Shown one piece after another: positions 61,401 through 64,000 of a stretch of DNA of 64,000 nt. The translations under genes were made by a program, and so were the position numbers. The number at the start of each line of letters is the position of its first letter. Within the stretch, counting starts at the first letter, position 1. The notes beneath the pieces were generated by a model, which made no database searches, was not told the DNA's origin, and saw only the letters and a program-made list of their open reading frames with translations. This DNA is from Nitrospirillum sp034427435 (GTDB taxonomy: Bacteria > Pseudomonadota > Alphaproteobacteria > Azospirillales > Azospirillaceae): contig NZ_JAXQNP010000002.1 of the NCBI RefSeq assembly GCF_034427435.1, forward strand, positions 1,798,001-1,862,000, read 5' to 3'.

Positions 61401-64000
61401 GCGTGCTCAACACCGCCACCTGATCGGTGGTCAGGGCGGACGCCTGGCCCGTGGTCAGGCCGGCCAGCTGCGCGGTCGACAGGGCGGCGACGTTGGCCGT
61501 GCTCAAGCCCGACAGCTGGTCGGTGGTCAGCGCCGCCAGTTGGGTTGAGGTGAATTCCCGGATGTCGGCGGTGGTCAGCGCGTTCAACTGGTCGCTGCCG
61601 ATCGCCTGTATCTGGGCGCTGGTCAGGCCGGCCACCTGGCCGCTGGTGAACGCCGACAGGTTATCGGACGTCAGGTTGGCCAACTGGTCGGTGGTCAGCG
61701 CCGATAGCTGGGCGGATGTGAACTCCCGCATATCGGCGGTGGTCAGGCTGTCCAGCTGGTCGGTGGTCAGGGCCTGGACCTGGCCGCTGGACAGCTTGGA
61801 CACCTGGACGCTGCCGAGGGCCGACAGGTTGGTCGATCCCAATGTCGATACCTGCGCGGTGGTCAGCGCTGTGACCTGCGCCGTGGTCAGGGCGCGGATA
61901 TCGGCGGTGCTGAGCGCGTTCAGTTGGTCGCTGCTCAGCGCCTGCACCTGATCGGTGGACAGGCGGCCCACCTGGGCGGTGCTGAGCGCCGCCACGGTGT
62001 CGCTGCCCAACGCGGCGACCTGGCCCGTGCTGAGCGCCGCCACCTGCGCGGTGGTGAGCGCCCGGATGTCGGTGCTGGTCAACGCGTTCAGCTGGTCGCT
62101 GCCCAGGGCCCGGATCTGATCGGTGGATAGCTTCGACACTTGCAGCGTTGTCAGGCTGGCCACCTGGTCGCTGGTCAGGGCCGTCAGTTGGGCCGAGGTC
62201 AGGCCGGCCAGTTCCGTCGTCGTCAGCGCGGAAACCGCGGCGGTGCTGAGGCCCGCGATCTGGTCTGTGGTCAGGGCTTGCACCTGGGTGGAGCTGAACT
62301 CCCGCATGTCGGCGGAGGTCAGCGCCCCCAACTGGTCCGTGGTCAGCACCCGCATCTGGGTGCTGGTCAGGCCGGCGACCTGGCCGCTGGTCAGCGCCGA
62401 CAGGTTGTCGGACCCCAGGTTGGTCAACTGGTCCGTGGTCAGCGTCGCCAGCTGGGCGGAAGTGAACTCCCGCATGTCGGCGGTGGTCAGGGTGTTCAGC
62501 TGGTCCGACGTCAGGGCCTGGACCTGGGTGCCGGACAGCTTGCTGACCTGGGCGCTGGTCAGCGCCGACAGGGTGTTCGACGCCAGGGCCGACAATTGAT
62601 CCGTCGTCAACGCCGCCACCTGGGTGGTGGTCAGGGCGCGGATGTCGGCGCTGCCCACCGCGTTCAACTGGTCGCTGGTCAGGGACCGCACCTGGTTGGT
62701 CGACAGGCGCGACACCTGTGCCGTGCTCAGGGCCGCGGTGTTGTCCGTGCTGAGCGTGGACAGTTGGTCCGTGGTCAGGGCCGCCACCTGGGCGCTGGTC
62801 AGGGCGCGGATATCAGCGGTGTTCAGGGCGTTCAGCTGGTCGCTGGTCAGCGCGGTCAACATGCCCGCCGACAGGCTGGCCACCTGGGCGGTGCTGAACG
62901 CCGCGATGGTGTCGCTGCTGAAGGAGGACAGCTGGCTGCTGGTCAGGACGGCCATCTGCGCCGTGGTCAGCACCCGGATGTCGGCGCTGGTGAGGGCGTT
63001 CAACTGATCGGTGCTGAGCGCCCGGAACTGGGCGGTGGACAGCCGGGCCACCTGCAAGGTGTTGAGCGCCCCCACCTGATCGGTGGTCAGCGCCGCCACC
63101 TGGGCGGTTCCCAGGCCCGCCACCTGCGCGGTCGTCAGGGCGGCGACGGCCTGGGTGCCCAGGCTGGAAACCTGGTCGGTGGTCAGCGCGGCCAACTGCG
63201 AGGAACTGAACTCGCGGATATCGGCGCTGCCCAGCGCGTTCAACTGGTCGCTGGTCAAGGACCGCAGTTGGGCAGTGCCCAGCCCGGCCACCTGGGCGCT
63301 GCTGAGGGCCGCCAGGTTGTCCGACCCCAGCGCGGACAGCTGGTCGGTGGTCAGCAGGGCGATCTGGGCCGAGGAGAACTCCCGCATGTCGGCGGTGGAC
63401 AAGGCGTTCAGCTGGTCCGTGGTCAGGGACCGCAGTTGCCCGCTGGACAGGGCCAGGACCTGCGTGCTGCCCAGGGCCGACAGGTTGTCGCTGCTGAGGG
63501 TGGACAGCTGGTCGGTGGTCAGGGCCGCGACCTGCGCGGTGCTGAGCGCCCGCACATCGGCGGTGGAGAGGGCGCCCAACTGGTCGCTGTTCAGGGCACG
63601 CAGTTGGGCGCTGGTCAGGCGCGCCACCTGCGCCGTGGACAGGGCGCCCAAGGCGTCGGTGCCCAAGGTGGACACCTGCGCGGCGCCCAAGGCCGCGATT
63701 TGCGCGGTGGTCAGGGCACGGACATCGGCGGTGGACAGGGCGTTCAATTGGTCGCTGTTCAGGGCCCGCACCTGGGCGGTGGTGAGGGCCGCCACCTGGC
63801 TGGTGGCCAGGCCCGCGACCTGGTCGCTGGTGAGGGCCGTCACCTGAGCGGTGGACAGCCCCAGCAGCTGCGAGGTCGCCAGCGCGGACAGGCTGGCGGT
63901 GGTCAGGCCCGACAGCTGGTCGGTGGTCAGCTGGGCGATCTGGGTGGAGGTGAATTCACGCAGGTCCGCGCTACCCAAGGCGTTCAGCTGGTCGGTGGTC
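58498..64000 (-). CDS. Giant octapeptide-repeat protein (partial, N-terminus off the window)
   Basis: The frame is open from the window edge to the stop at 58498-58500, over 1830 residues. It is built wholly of octads with consensus A-L-[TSG]-[TS]-[AD]-Q-[VLI]-x (ALTTAQVA, ALTTDQLN). Blocks begin with an [AST]AD[VIM]R octad and are 7 or 10 octads long (8 tens, 20 sevens, then a tail). An EF[TS][SAT]xQ octad opens many blocks. No Cys, His or Tyr is visible; one Trp is near the end (NAWLASVLSASS). There is no membrane helix, RTX motif or autotransporter end. It may be a very large surface or secreted fibre; family not recognised. Confidence 0.85.
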   Translation of the reverse strand, partial: TTDQLNALGSADLREFTSTQIAQLTTDQLSGLTTASLSALATSQLLGLSTAQVTALTSDQVAGLATSQVAALTTAQVRALNSDQLNALSTADVRALTTAQIAALGAAQVSTLGTDALGALSTAQVARLTSAQLRALNSDQLGALSTADVRALSTAQVAALTTDQLSTLSSDNLSALGSTQVLALSSGQLRSLTTDQLNALSTADMREFSSAQIALLTTDQLSALGSDNLAALSSAQVAGLGTAQLRSLTSDQLNALGSADIREFSSSQLAALTTDQVSSLGTQAVAALTTAQVAGLGTAQVAALTTDQVGALNTLQVARLSTAQFRALSTDQLNALTSADIRVLTTAQMAVLTSSQLSSFSSDTIAAFSTAQVASLSAGMLTALTSDQLNALNTADIRALTSAQVAALTTDQLSTLSTDNTAALSTAQVSRLSTNQVRSLTSDQLNAVGSADIRALTTTQVAALTTDQLSALASNTLSALTSAQVSKLSGTQVQALTSDQLNTLTTADMREFTSAQLATLTTDQLTNLGSDNLSALTSGQVAGLTSTQMRVLTTDQLGALTSADMREFSSTQVQALTTDQIAGLSTAAVSALTTTELAGLTSAQLTALTSDQVASLTTLQVSKLSTDQIRALGSDQLNALTSTDIRALTTAQVAALSTGQVAALGSDTVAALSTAQVGRLSTDQVQALSSDQLNALSTADIRALTTAQVTALTTAQVSTLGSTNLSALGSVQVSKLSSGQVQALTTDQLDSLTTADMREFTSAQLSALTTDQLANLTSDNLSAFTSGQVAGLTSAQIQAIGSDQLNALTTADIREFTSTQLAALTTDQLSGLSTANVAALSTAQLAGLTTGQASALTTDQVAVLSTLQVSKLSTTQIQALNSDQLGALSTADVRALSSTQLAALTTAQVATLSSDTVAALSSVQITKLTTAQVAALGSDQLNALGSVDVRALTSAQVATLSTDQLSALTAATLSALTSAQINKLSTDQVVSLTSDQLNGLTTADMREFTSAQLSALTTDRLSALSTDNVAALTSVQIAGLTTAQISTLTTDQTSALSTLQVSKLSTDQARALTTDQLNTLNSADVRALTSAQLLALGTSQVASLGTDTVAALSSSQVARLSTDQIRVLGTDQLNALTTLDIRALTSAQLQALSTSQLSSLGSDSIGALSSAQVARLGTDQVQALGSDQLNALSTVDVRALTTAQVAALTTAQLSTLGSDNLSALSSIQVSKLSSDQLRALTTDQLNSLTTADIREFTSAQLGALSTAQVAALITDAVAALTTTQLAGLTTNQAAALTTDQIPGLSTLQVSKLGTAQIQALTSGQLNALSTADIRALSTAQLATFSTDEVAALTTDAVGALATNQAAGLSTAQVRALGSDQLNALTTTAVRALSSAQVTALSTDQVASVGTANVAALTSAQVTRLTTSQVQALSTDQLNALTTVDVRALTTAQITALRTAQVAGLGSDGLAALTTAQVARLTTDQVGVLGSDQLNALTTAAVRALSTTQLASLSTAQVAALDTARVAALTSAQVSTLGTAQIQALTSDQLVALPTADIRSLTSAQIGALGTDQLANLGTANLAAFTTGQLVGLTSDQLNALTTDQLGALTTTQVTGLSTSQIQTLTTAQLNALSTADVRILSSAQITALTTAQLSALNSDSVATLTSAQVSRLTTVQVQALTSDQLNALPPVDVRALTTAQVQALGTAQLDGLSTDTVQRLGTNQVAALSTSQLAGLTTDNLSALTSAQVARLSSSQVQALTTSQVSALTTDDIREFTTAQMAALTTAQAKALTTDQLSTMGRPLALAVTSAQAAAFTTDQMNAWLASVLSASS
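58530..64000. repeat. 24-bp coding repeat array with 168-bp and 240-bp higher order
   Basis: The DNA repeats in steps of 24 bp, one octapeptide each, with strong sequence drift between copies. Higher-order units of 168 bp (7 octads) and 240 bp (10 octads) succeed one another in the protein's N-to-C order as 10,7,7,7,10,7,7,7,7,10,7,7,7,10,7,7,10,7,7,7,10,7,7,7,7,10,7,10, then a tail. The array continues past the window end. Confidence 0.85.

Noticed and set aside
58530..64000. CRISPR array or tandem satellite
   Set aside because: The 24-bp periodicity is a coding octapeptide repeat with drifted codons and an intact frame throughout; there are no constant repeats with unique spacers and no cas genes.
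58498..64000. RTX toxin/adhesin or ice-nucleation protein
   Set aside because: RTX needs nine-residue GGxGxDxUx repeats, and ice-nucleation octads follow AGYGSTxT. Neither consensus is present.

Overview
The window is 64 kb of GC-rich (roughly two-thirds G+C by eye) chromosomal DNA, densely packed with genes on both strands. It reads as an alphaproteobacterium, probably of the Rhodospirillales/Azospirillum-like group. The support is a full-length CtrA response regulator, a FlbD-type flagellar regulator in a flagellar operon, an ATP12-family F1 assembly chaperone, a DUF1491 protein and an SCP2-type sterol carrier protein. The group assignment is an inference from gene content, not from a database search.

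Layout. 1-11.2 kb is general chromosome: a partial exported thioredoxin (TlpA type), rarA, a Tat-exported S33 peptidase, a FUSC transporter, two small membrane proteins, a TPR/glycosyltransferase-like protein, a degenerate EAL protein, a MotB-like stator protein and a UPF0303 protein. 11.2-16.2 kb holds a conserved housekeeping string in which genes overlap or lie close together (DUF429-like, crcB, rluC, HAD phosphatase, ATP12, SCP2). 16.2-23.3 kb holds a Tat-exported FAD oxidase, then a divergent cluster of an NrtR-type Nudix regulator facing an SPFH protein and an NAD-kinase-like protein across a 55-bp palindrome, then a TPR-PRMT-like methyltransferase, signal peptidase I and acylphosphatase.

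23.3-40 kb is the motility block. ctrA faces fliI-fliJ. Leftward from 40 kb run fliF, fliH, fliN, motA, flbD, flhA, flhF, flhG and a FliK-like gene. fliG is missing from its usual place between fliF and fliH. Two frameshifted genes (a small secreted protein and an aldo/keto reductase) sit between fliJ and the FliK-like gene.

40-57.5 kb contains an SdpR/SdpI-like pair, a MAPEG protein, a ParE-type toxin-antitoxin pair, a TonB-dependent receptor, an RND efflux pair whose adaptor is frameshifted, a chemotaxis receptor, surE, a small lipoprotein, a response regulator plus Hpt-REC-REC-GGDEF diguanylate cyclase pair, and an EF-G paralogue with a structured leader. An IS5-family element (57679-58498) lies exactly in the stop codon of the last gene.

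58.5-64 kb is one enormous leftward reading frame that runs off the window. It encodes 228 consecutive octapeptides arranged in blocks of 7 and 10 octads. This is the most unusual object in the window and I do not recognise its family.

Four genes (HAD phosphatase, small secreted protein, aldo/keto reductase, RND adaptor) each appear to lack one base, two of them clearly in runs of C. That pattern suggests homopolymer sequencing errors as much as real decay.
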